Origin: Mesoaciditogaceae bacterium
GTDB taxonomy: Bacteria > Thermotogota > Thermotogae > Mesoaciditogales > Mesoaciditogaceae
Direction of reading: 5' to 3'
Assembly (NCBI GenBank): GCA_015486145.1
Contig: WFSH01000204.1
Coordinates: 1-22,256 of the forward strand
Length of the DNA stretch: 22,256 nt
The notes under the pieces are model-generated. The model made no database searches. It was not told the origin of the DNA and saw only the letters and a program-made list of their open reading frames with translations. Both the position numbers and the translations under genes were made by a program. Of this stretch, positions 1 to 7,249 are shown in pieces (the first letter of the stretch is position 1; every line of letters starts with the position of its first letter).

Positions 1-1742
1 GAATAGAGGTAATGGTGCGTAATTACATGGGAATAAAACTCATGTATTCCGGAAAAAATGAAGAAGCGCTTAACGAGTTTGAGACTGCCTTGTCAATCAC
101 AAAAGAGTATAAACTTCGAGATCTCACCCCTTTGGTGGAAATAAACATAGGGTATGCAGTGTTTCCAAGACCTTCATATTCTTCATACAACAGACTTCTC
201 CACTCGTTGAGAGATTCCGTTGTTGAAGGCTTGTGGAAAGCCGCAGGTTCCGCGCAGTTGTTTTTGGCTTCCGATCTCATTGAAATGGGCGAGTTTCAAC
301 GCGCAAAATGCTTTTTGAGGGACGCTCAAAAAGTTTTTCCTCAGCTTAAACCAGAAATCGACAATCTCTTCGTGAGAATGAAAGTTGAAAACATGGAATT
401 TGATGAGATCGACAGTGTTGAAGATCAGCAAGAACGAAATTATTTAAAACTTTTATCGGCTTTGTACAAAGACGATGATAAAAGGGTGTTAGAGTTGTTA
501 AAAACTATGAAAAGCCCTGAGAGTGAAGAACTTTCTTCAATAGCTTCTGGAAACTTGGGTTTCGAGCAGATCGATCCATCAAATTATCTCGCAACTTATT
601 TTGTGGCAAAAAAAGATTCGAGCCTTTCTATAAAAAATTTAAAACGAATGGGAAGATATTTCTACACGAACGCCATGAACGTTGGAAAAGTTTTTTATGA
701 GGAACAACTCTCTAAAGCTTATCAGCGCAAAAAATTTCCCAAAAGCGCAAATTACCACATGAAACTTGCCATGTTTGAGGCAAAGCAGATTGGATTGGAT
801 AAAAGAGCCAAATGGCTTTCTCAAAAGGTGAAAGCTCTAAACCCGGATGACGATTCTTACGAATACGAGTTTTTGGGTTCTGTTTTAGTCCTTCAGGAAT
901 TCAAGACCTCTGAGGAGATGTTGAGTTCTTTAAGTGTTGCAGCTTCCAAAATTCTCAAGAGGGATGTGATCTGCGAACTCAACGGAGTGGAAAAAATAAG
1001 AATACGTGCCAAACCCGATGGCATTGTCTTCAACACAGACGAAGAAATTGATCTTGATTTCGTTTGGATTTTCGGGCAAAAGCGTTTCGTTTATTCTTTT
1101 TCAATCAATGGAGGAACGGTTTATCTGAGTTTTGACACGACTAACTTGTCCATGGACGAAGCACTGTACGCGTTGGATCAGATAGTACCAATTTACGCAC
1201 TTCACATAGAAAAAAGCATCGCGGCTAAAATTTCAAAGTTTGACTCCCTTACCGGACTTTACTCGAGAAGATACATAATGGAAAGACTCGATGAAGAAGT
1301 GGAAAGAGCCAAAAGATATGGGGAATCTCTGAGTGTTGCCATGATAGACATAGATGATTTTAAAAGGGTAAACGACGAATACGGGCACGACGTGGGAGAT
1401 GAAGCTCTTAGGCACGTATCAAAACAAATACACGAGGTGGTCAGGAGTATAGATGTGGTTGGAAGGTATGGTGGAGATGAATTGCTGGTTCTTTTTCCAC
1501 ACACTCCGGCTTATCGAGCTATTGGTAGCTGTGAAAGAATTAAAAAAGCCGTTGAAAGTGTGAGATTTACCTCTTTGAATCTGACGATCTCAATTGGATT
1601 GGCTGACTCGTCAGAGTGTATTTCAAGTCCTCAGGATCTTATAAAATGTGCTGATATTGCCCTGTATCTTGCAAAAGAGGGTGGAAAAAATCGGGTGTTT
1701 GAATATTCTCAATCGGAGGTAAAAAAATGGCACACTTCGTAA
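1..1742 (+). CDS. Diguanylate cyclase with N-terminal TPR region (5'-partial)
   Basis: Cytoplasmic diguanylate cyclase that should make c-di-GMP from two GTP. The frame is open to the left edge (in frame from base 3). The first ATG, at 12, has a purine stretch too close to serve as an RBS, and the protein begins inside a TPR-type helix, so the true start probably lies upstream. Numbering from that ATG, residues 1 to about 280 are helical TPR-like repeats, about 285-400 looks GAF-like, and about 408-570 is a GGDEF domain. The Mg-binding DIDDF starts at residue 446 and is followed by the usual ND..GH..GD pattern. The signature is GGDEL at 487-491, a tolerated variant. RSID at the expected spacing upstream is an intact RxxD inhibitory site, so an active, product-inhibited enzyme is likely. 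The last 16 bp overlap upp. The input sensed by the TPR/GAF part is unknown. Confidence 0.9.
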   Translation, partial: IEVMVRNYMGIKLMYSGKNEEALNEFETALSITKEYKLRDLTPLVEINIGYAVFPRPSYSSYNRLLHSLRDSVVEGLWKAAGSAQLFLASDLIEMGEFQRAKCFLRDAQKVFPQLKPEIDNLFVRMKVENMEFDEIDSVEDQQERNYLKLLSALYKDDDKRVLELLKTMKSPESEELSSIASGNLGFEQIDPSNYLATYFVAKKDSSLSIKNLKRMGRYFYTNAMNVGKVFYEEQLSKAYQRKKFPKSANYHMKLAMFEAKQIGLDKRAKWLSQKVKALNPDDDSYEYEFLGSVLVLQEFKTSEEMLSSLSVAASKILKRDVICELNGVEKIRIRAKPDGIVFNTDEEIDLDFVWIFGQKRFVYSFSINGGTVYLSFDTTNLSMDEALYALDQIVPIYALHIEKSIAAKISKFDSLTGLYSRRYIMERLDEEVERAKRYGESLSVAMIDIDDFKRVNDEYGHDVGDEALRHVSKQIHEVVRSIDVVGRYGGDELLVLFPHTPAYRAIGSCERIKKAVESVRFTSLNLTISIGLADSSECISSPQDLIKCADIALYLAKEGGKNRVFEYSQSEVKKWHTS

Positions 1743-2353
1743 TTGCACATCCGTTGATTTTGCACAAACTCACCATATTGAGAAATCATTCTACAGGTCC
1801 TAAAGAGTTCAGGGAACTTGTGCGGGAAATCACCATGCTCATGACTTATGAAGCAACGCGACATTTAAATACACGCCCCAAGCCAGTTGAAACTCCTCTT
1901 GAAAGATGTTCAGGTTATGAAATAAACGACAAAAACATAGTGGTAGTACCCATATTACGAGCGGGGCTTGGAATGTTAGATGGCTTTCTTCAACTTTTGC
2001 CCAACGCTTCAGTTGGATACGTTGGCCTGTATCGCGACGAAGAGACAAAGAAACCGATAGAATATTACGCAAAATTTCCAAAATTTTTTGATGATACGGA
2101 AATTTTTGTGCTTGATCCCATGTTGGCTACAGGGAAATCTGCTTCTAAAGCAATGGAAATGGTAAAAAAAATTGGCGGAAAGCGAATAACCATGTTGTCA
2201 ATAATAGCCGCTCCTGAAGGAATGAATTTTTTGGAATCGGTACATCCATCCATTAACATATATACCTGTTCGATAGATCGAGAATTGAGTAAGGATGCCT
2301 ACATACTTCCCGGATTGGGAGATGCCGGAGATAGGTTGTACAGGACAAAGTAA
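1727..2353 (+). CDS. upp: Uracil phosphoribosyltransferase
   Basis: Converts uracil and PRPP to UMP in pyrimidine salvage, in the cytoplasm. The 208-aa length is normal for bacterial UPRT. Recognisable family sequence includes the N-terminal HPLILHKLTILRN, the VPILRAGLGMLDG segment, the PRPP-binding loop FVLDPMLATGKSA, and the uracil-binding C-terminal GLGDAGDRLYRT. GGAGGT at 1715-1720 lies 6 bp upstream of the ATG, which fixes the start. The gene begins inside the last 16 bp of the diguanylate cyclase gene, so the two are probably cotranscribed. It converges on mnmA with only 14 bp between stop codons and no obvious terminator hairpin there. Confidence 0.96.
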   Translation: MAHFVIAHPLILHKLTILRNHSTGPKEFRELVREITMLMTYEATRHLNTRPKPVETPLERCSGYEINDKNIVVVPILRAGLGMLDGFLQLLPNASVGYVGLYRDEETKKPIEYYAKFPKFFDDTEIFVLDPMLATGKSASKAMEMVKKIGGKRITMLSIIAAPEGMNFLESVHPSINIYTCSIDRELSKDAYILPGLGDAGDRLYRTK

Positions 2354-2367
2354 AAAGAATCAGCATT

Positions 2368-3411
2368 TTAGGATTTTGCCATTATTCCACCGCCGAGAAG
2401 ATATCCTTCCTTGTAAAAAGCGATGATCTGACCCGGAACTGGAATGACAGCTTTCAGAAAGGTCACTTCAGTTGGATTACCAAACTTTACGTGACATGGA
2501 ACTACGTTGGCCGTACTTCGAACTTTACATTCGCAGTCAACTTCTGCGGATAAATCTTCTAAAAGATTTACATCTCTAACAAAGATCCTGTCTTTTAAAA
2601 GTTTTTCACGTTCTCCAACAATCACAGCATTCCTCCTCGGATCAACATCTAAAATGTAGATTCTGTGGCCAACCGCCAATCCCAACCCCTTTCGTTGACC
2701 AACAGCGTAAAGTTGGTATCCATGGTGCTCTCCTATTACTTCACCATCTGTGGTGATTATTGGACCTGGTGAAAGTTTGATATGCCGTGAACGAAAAAAT
2801 CTCTCCATGTTCCCATCCGGTATAAAACATACATCCTGACTGTCAGGTTTGGAAGAGATCTTCAATTGATTTGTTTTGGCAATAAAACGCACTTCACTTT
2901 TGCTGAAGTTTCCCAACGGTAAAATGAGATGTTTTAAATCCTCTTTTTTTACCAGCGCGAGAAAATAAGATTGATCCTTCTTTTTATCCCTTGCCATCCG
3001 TATTCTTCCATTTTCCACCATTGCATAATGTCCCGTAGCCCAAAAATCTGAATATGTTTCCTCGGCTATTTTTCTCAACGTTGAGAATTTTATTTTTCTG
3101 TTACACAATGTGCACGGATTTGGCGTGATACCCTTCATGTACCCTTTTGCGAACTCGTTTATCACACTCTTTTCAAAATCTTCGTGAAGGTCTATAACTT
3201 GCATCTCAATCCCAAGTTTTTTGGCTGTTTTTTTCGCATCTATCGTATCATCTGGACTGCAACATACCTTATGCGTGAGTGTGAATTTTGAAAAAAAGAC
3301 ATCTCTTTCAGTTTTAAAATGCACACCGACAACTTCATATCCCTTCGATTTTAAAATCAACGCACTCACAGCGCTATCTACGCCACCACTCATGGCTATA
3401 ACAACTTTCAT
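2368..3411 (-). CDS. mnmA: tRNA-specific 2-thiouridylase MnmA
   Basis: ATP-dependent enzyme that installs the 2-thio group on U34 of Glu, Gln and Lys tRNAs. The 347-aa length is typical. The N-terminal PP-loop SGGVDSAV lies at residues 8-15. A CC motif at 50-51 is followed by the D..DAKK segment. The first catalytic Cys is in LCNRKIKF (Cys103). The second is in SQDVCFIPDG (Cys195). The GQRKGLGLAVGH stretch and a C-terminal beta-barrel follow. The ATG is preceded by AGGTG on the minus strand. The gene is divergent from the rhomboid-rpoN operon, with a 73-82 bp gap that depends on the rhomboid start. A weak minus-strand promoter (TTAAAG, 17 bp, TATGAA) can be read in that gap. Confidence 0.96.
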   Translation of the reverse strand: MKVVIAMSGGVDSAVSALILKSKGYEVVGVHFKTERDVFFSKFTLTHKVCCSPDDTIDAKKTAKKLGIEMQVIDLHEDFEKSVINEFAKGYMKGITPNPCTLCNRKIKFSTLRKIAEETYSDFWATGHYAMVENGRIRMARDKKKDQSYFLALVKKEDLKHLILPLGNFSKSEVRFIAKTNQLKISSKPDSQDVCFIPDGNMERFFRSRHIKLSPGPIITTDGEVIGEHHGYQLYAVGQRKGLGLAVGHRIYILDVDPRRNAVIVGEREKLLKDRIFVRDVNLLEDLSAEVDCECKVRSTANVVPCHVKFGNPTEVTFLKAVIPVPGQIIAFYKEGYLLGGGIMAKS

Positions 3412-3432
3412 TTTTCACCTCATACACTGATC

Positions 3433-3444
3433 AGATCGCGATCT
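3433..3444. promoter_or_regulatory. 12-bp perfect palindrome next to the rhomboid operon promoter
   Basis: AGATCGCGATCT is a perfect 12-bp palindrome in the mnmA/rhomboid divergent gap. Its last base is the first base of the proposed -35 hexamer. The placement suits an operator, but a chance palindrome cannot be excluded. Confidence 0.35.
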
Positions 3445-3472
3445 TGTTTTTCATACCTGGGGATGTTATAAT
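3444..3472 (+). promoter_or_regulatory. Promoter of the rhomboid-rpoN-TPK-DUF4912-GH57 operon
   Basis: TTGTTT at 3444-3449 and a perfect TATAAT at 3467-3472 are separated by exactly 17 bp. Transcription would begin near 3479. That leaves almost no leader for a GTG start at 3485 and a short leader with a good RBS for the TTG start at 3494. Confidence 0.7.
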
Positions 3473-3493
3473 CTTTAACAAAGGGTGATAATT

Positions 3494-4414
3494 TTGAGAA
3501 GATTCTCTTGGACTATTTCAATTATACTCGTTAATTTTGTCATTTTGATATCGATCGAGCTTCTGGGCGGTCCAACCGTTTACAACTTGTTAAAATTCGG
3601 CGGCCAATTTGGACCTTTGATTTCCTCGGGGGAATGGTATCGACTCGTGACAGCCATGTTTGTACACGCCGGATGGCTCCATCTACTCTTTAACATGTAT
3701 GCCCTGTTTTATCTTGGAATCCTTGTCGAGAATTTGTACGGATCGGCTAAATTCTTAACGGTTTATTTTATCTCTGGAGTGGTGGGAAATCTTTTAAGTC
3801 AGGTGTTTTATTATTCGGTGCCTTCCGTGGGAGCCAGCGGTGCCATATTTGGGCTCATTGGCCTGTTACTCGCGGCAACCTATTTTAGATCTGATTTTCC
3901 CTCTACCATAAAGCGTACCATGTACGTTATTTTAATACCAACGGTGATATTCAACATCGCTTACGGTTTTATGCCAGGAACAGACATAAATAATGCCGCA
4001 CATTTGGGCGGTTTTGGAACGGGTTTACTTTTGGGAACATTTATTCCCGTGAGTCGAGATTGGGGTATTAAAAAGAAGTTATGGACCACTATTGGAGCGG
4101 CAGTGTTGGTCATAACTTTTGCATCTTTTGTTGGCCTTGCCACTGACAATGCCATTGTAACACTTCAACCAACTATAAATTTTGCCAATTCTTATTCCAA
4201 GGTGCTTTATAACTTGGAGTTGAACTATCCCGTTACAAAGAGTAACTTAAATACTTTGGTACCGTTCAACAATGAGACAAAAAAGTTAAAAAATGATTTG
4301 CTCTCTTACCTAAAAAATGGTACTCCATCGTTGAAAAAGATAAACTCGGAGTACGCTCTTTGGATTGAAAACATAAAAAGGAAGTACAAAGGATTGATAG
4401 GTGTAAAAAGATGA
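3494..4414 (+). CDS. Rhomboid family intramembrane serine protease
   Basis: Polytopic membrane protease that cleaves transmembrane substrates within the bilayer. About six hydrophobic helices are visible. The family WYR motif (GEWYRLVTAMFVHAG) and the HLLFNM loop come first, then the catalytic serine in GASGAIFG (Ser118) and the catalytic histidine in AAHLGGFG (His173); these numbers count from the alternative GTG at 3485. About 90 residues after the last TM form a soluble, lysine-rich, helical tail of unknown role. I prefer TTG at 3494: GGGTGAT at 3483-3489 is a good RBS for it, and the GTG at 3485 lies inside that RBS and only about 6 bases after the predicted transcription start. The gene is first in a five-gene operon; its stop overlaps the rpoN start (ATGA). 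The substrate is unknown. Confidence 0.92.
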   Translation: MRRFSWTISIILVNFVILISIELLGGPTVYNLLKFGGQFGPLISSGEWYRLVTAMFVHAGWLHLLFNMYALFYLGILVENLYGSAKFLTVYFISGVVGNLLSQVFYYSVPSVGASGAIFGLIGLLLAATYFRSDFPSTIKRTMYVILIPTVIFNIAYGFMPGTDINNAAHLGGFGTGLLLGTFIPVSRDWGIKKKLWTTIGAAVLVITFASFVGLATDNAIVTLQPTINFANSYSKVLYNLELNYPVTKSNLNTLVPFNNETKKLKNDLLSYLKNGTPSLKKINSEYALWIENIKRKYKGLIGVKR

Positions 4415-5685
4415 AAAACAAAATCTCGCAAAGATTAAAAGTCTCAAACAGACTGATCTTAAGTAATAAAATATTGCTCTCTTTGCATTTACTCGAACGG
4501 AATATCACCGACTTAGAAAATGAAGTGTTCGAAATTGTCGAAGAAAATCCGTTTTTGGAGATGGATATTCAGCCATTTCCCAAAGCTTCAAAGAAGGTAA
4601 AAAAAGCTCTGGGCACCGATGATTACATGGAAAACACTGGCACTCGCATTGTAACGTTGAGAGATCATTTGATGGCTCAGTTGCACATTATGAATTTAAA
4701 TGAGCATTTAGAGCGTATAGTGGTAGCTTTGATAGACCTTTTGGATATTCATGGATTTCTTTCAGTTGATCTCGAAGATGTTTCCATAGATATGAAAGTC
4801 CCTTTGGAAGATGTCAAATCAGCCGTTGAAATTTTGAAAAGCATGGATCCACCTGGTGTGGGCAGTGCGAACGTGAAGGAAGCTTTGAAATCACAAACAA
4901 GCGATCCGATCGTCAGATCAATGATAGATTTTCTTGAAGTACTTAAAGATGATCCTCATCTCGTCATGAAAAAGTTGAATTTGTCTCGCTTCGAATTTGA
5001 TGAGGCGTTTGAGAAACTCAAAAAGTTGAACCCATATCCTGCAAATGGGTTTGCAGACTACGAATACACACGATACGTCGAGCCGGATATCATCGTACTC
5101 AAGAATGGTGATAAATTCGTGGTCATCGTGAATGAAACGTTTGATGTTAAATTCGCGGCCACAAATTTGTATGAAAAGCTTGCAGAGTCAGAAAACGAAT
5201 CGGATAGAAAATTTGCAGAACTGTTGAATAAGCGAGCAAATGATCTTGTGGAAGCTTTAAACAAAAGAAAGGAGACGTTGCTTAAAATCGGAGGGGCACT
5301 GGTCAACCACGAAATAGATTTCCTGAGAGGAGGAAAAATTGTACCATTGAAGATTGCGGAAATCGCCCGAGAAATCGGTCTCAGTCTTTCCACAGTTGCC
5401 AGGGCAATTTCCACAAAATACATTCGTACCCCACGTGGTGTCCACTCGTTGAGAGCTTTCTTTTCACGGGCAGTCTATCCGTCAAACGAAGGAAACGTTT
5501 CAAGAGAATGGGTAAAAGAAAGAATAAGGGTTATCATCTCAACCGAGGACAAAACCAAACCTTTGAGTGACATCCAAATCGCCAATGAACTGAAAAGAGA
5601 CGGTATAAATTTGAGCCGAAGGGTTGTAACCAAATACCGCAAAGAGCTCATGTTTCCGTCTTCAAAGAAGAGGAGAGGAATTTGA
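4411..5685 (+). CDS. rpoN: RNA polymerase sigma-54 factor
   Basis: Alternative sigma factor that recognises -24/-12 promoters and needs AAA+ activators. At 424 aa it is shorter than the ~480 aa of proteobacterial forms. Region I (residues 1-50) ends in the family ENPFLEM motif but is not glutamine-rich. The linker to the core-binding domain is short. The core-binding domain (about 75-300) contains the MDPPGVGSANV segment typical of the family. The DNA-binding part has a helix-turn-helix near 315-340 (IAEIAREIGLSLSTVARAIS) followed by SLRAFFSRAV. The RpoN box is SRRVVTKYRK at 402-411, close to the canonical ARRTVAKYRE. The ATG overlaps the rhomboid stop by 4 bp. No activator gene lies in this window. 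The family call is secure; which genes it controls is unknown. Confidence 0.94.
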   Translation: MKNKISQRLKVSNRLILSNKILLSLHLLERNITDLENEVFEIVEENPFLEMDIQPFPKASKKVKKALGTDDYMENTGTRIVTLRDHLMAQLHIMNLNEHLERIVVALIDLLDIHGFLSVDLEDVSIDMKVPLEDVKSAVEILKSMDPPGVGSANVKEALKSQTSDPIVRSMIDFLEVLKDDPHLVMKKLNLSRFEFDEAFEKLKKLNPYPANGFADYEYTRYVEPDIIVLKNGDKFVVIVNETFDVKFAATNLYEKLAESENESDRKFAELLNKRANDLVEALNKRKETLLKIGGALVNHEIDFLRGGKIVPLKIAEIAREIGLSLSTVARAISTKYIRTPRGVHSLRAFFSRAVYPSNEGNVSREWVKERIRVIISTEDKTKPLSDIQIANELKRDGINLSRRVVTKYRKELMFPSSKKRRGI

Positions 5686-6362
5686 AAACGATTATTTTTG
5701 CCGGTGGAAGGTATGAAGATGTGGATTTTTACAAACGCGCAACTGAGGCGTGCGAACTTAGAATTGCGGCAGATTCCGGAGCGGAGTTCATGAAAAAGAT
5801 AGGCGTTTTGCCAAATATACTCATAGGAGATATGGATTCCATAAGTTTAGAGACGTTTGAAGAATGCCACAGAAAAGGGGTAAAAATATTGAAGTTTCCA
5901 TCTCGAAAAGATGAAATAGATACGGAACTTGCCGTTATAGAAGCAATGCGCAGATCTTCTGAGTCGATCTTCGTGGCCGGCGCATTTGGGACCCGTTTAG
6001 ATCAGATGATGGCTGTTTTTAGGTTGATGGAACGCTTTGAAAAAATGGTTTTATTCAATGAAAACCTTTATTCCATCGTTGTCAAGGAAGTCACTGTACT
6101 TAAAAGTCTTCCAGGGGAAATCTGGTCTGTGATACCCCTTAAAAGAGACATTCATAACGTTTCTCTCGATGGTTTTGAATACTCCATTTTTGAGCGAACT
6201 ATGGAATATCTTCGCCCTTACGGAGTGAGTAACAAATCTATCGCAGAAACGGTTGAAATAGATCCTGGAGATGGGAAATTGTTGGTGTTTAGATATCACA
6301 ATGGACGTGTGGATTGGATCGATGAACTTGCGGGAATCCTGAAAAACAAGAAAAAGAGGTGA
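5682..6362 (+). CDS. Thiamine pyrophosphokinase
   Basis: Transfers pyrophosphate from ATP to thiamine, giving thiamine diphosphate (TPP), in the cytoplasm. The 226-aa length fits the family. Catalytic-domain motifs are GDMDS at 49-53, DEIDTELA at 77-84 and GAFGTRLDQ at 100-108. The last is usually RxDH, so a Gln replaces the His. The C-terminal beta domain shows the thiamine-binding GVSNKS motif followed by a V..GDGKLLVF strand. The start is TTG at 5682, overlapping the rpoN stop, with AGAGGAGAGG just upstream; no better start exists nearby. TPP is the cofactor of the pyruvate:ferredoxin oxidoreductase encoded 2.5 kb downstream, although that gene has its own promoter. Confidence 0.88.
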   Translation: MKTIIFAGGRYEDVDFYKRATEACELRIAADSGAEFMKKIGVLPNILIGDMDSISLETFEECHRKGVKILKFPSRKDEIDTELAVIEAMRRSSESIFVAGAFGTRLDQMMAVFRLMERFEKMVLFNENLYSIVVKEVTVLKSLPGEIWSVIPLKRDIHNVSLDGFEYSIFERTMEYLRPYGVSNKSIAETVEIDPGDGKLLVFRYHNGRVDWIDELAGILKNKKKR

Positions 6363-6367
6363 TCGAT

Positions 6368-7249
6368 TTGAATGGAGGGAAAACGATTCGGCAATTAAAA
6401 AAAGAAGCCATGTACTTGAAGATCAAAGGATATTACAACATGCGCAAAAAAGAACTCGTTAAAGCCATTTCTGAACGCAAAACAGAACTTGCAAAGATGG
6501 CTCACGATCTTGGAAACATGAAAATGAACCAGCTTCGCTCATTTGCGAAAGAAATGGGATTGAAATTAACAAGGAGAACCACGAAATCCGAACTGATCAA
6601 AAAAATATCAAAAATCTTTTCAACGTGGCAATATGAAGAAGACGTGAAATTCGGAAAAAGTGGAAGAACAAACGTGGCGACTTCTTCGTTAACAAAAGTT
6701 TCAGAACGGAGGGCTGTAAAAACAGAGATCGACCTTCCCAAAACTTACAAGAAAGACAAGTTGGTAGGCTTGGAAGTCAACACAAATTGGCTCCACTTCT
6801 ATTGGGATTTTTCTGAAAAAACCAAAGAGAGGCTTGAGAAACACTCACCAATAGTCTTGAGAATTTACGATGTGACGTACATTGATTTCAACGGAACCAA
6901 CGCGCATAGGACTTTTGAAAAAGAACTGAGCCTCAATGTGTCGAAATACTACGTTTTTGTTCCACAACCAAATGCCGACTATCTTGCCGAAATTGGCTAC
7001 AAAGAGGATAACAAATTTGTTCCGCTATTGAGATCTAATTTGGTAAGCACACCACCCTCTTCTCCAAATTTTGCACAAATGGAGTTATGGATGGATTTAA
7101 GAACTCATCAAAAATTTTCCGAAATCAGTTCCAAAAGACTCGCGGTGAGAATTGAAAGGTTAACGGGTGTGTCTTCTATGCCAACACCAAGTGGCGGAAA
7201 TTCTGGAGGCGGTTCTTTTTTCTGGATTAGTGGAGGGAGAAACGTATGA
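6368..7249 (+). CDS. Rho_N/SAP-like plus DUF4912 domain protein
   Basis: Cytoplasmic protein of unknown function. The N-terminus has two short helix-extended-loop-helix motifs like the Rho termination factor N-terminal/SAP fold (about residues 8-43 and 53-87, counted from the GTG at 6359), rich in Lys and suited to nucleic-acid binding. A basic linker follows. Residues 124-245 match the DUF4912 pattern: a hydrophobic strand with N.NWLHFYWDFSE, then VLRIYDVTYIDFNG, then YYVFVPQPNADYLAEIGY. The tail is Gly/Ser-rich (SGGNSGGGSFFW). I prefer TTG at 6368, because GAGGTGAT at 6356-6363 is a strong RBS for it and contains the alternative GTG at 6359. The gene lies between TPK and GH57, and the stop overlaps the GH57 ATG. 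Carbohydrate binding or a link to glucan metabolism is inferred only from position. Confidence 0.8.
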   Translation: MNGGKTIRQLKKEAMYLKIKGYYNMRKKELVKAISERKTELAKMAHDLGNMKMNQLRSFAKEMGLKLTRRTTKSELIKKISKIFSTWQYEEDVKFGKSGRTNVATSSLTKVSERRAVKTEIDLPKTYKKDKLVGLEVNTNWLHFYWDFSEKTKERLEKHSPIVLRIYDVTYIDFNGTNAHRTFEKELSLNVSKYYVFVPQPNADYLAEIGYKEDNKFVPLLRSNLVSTPPSSPNFAQMELWMDLRTHQKFSEISSKRLAVRIERLTGVSSMPTPSGGNSGGGSFFWISGGRNV

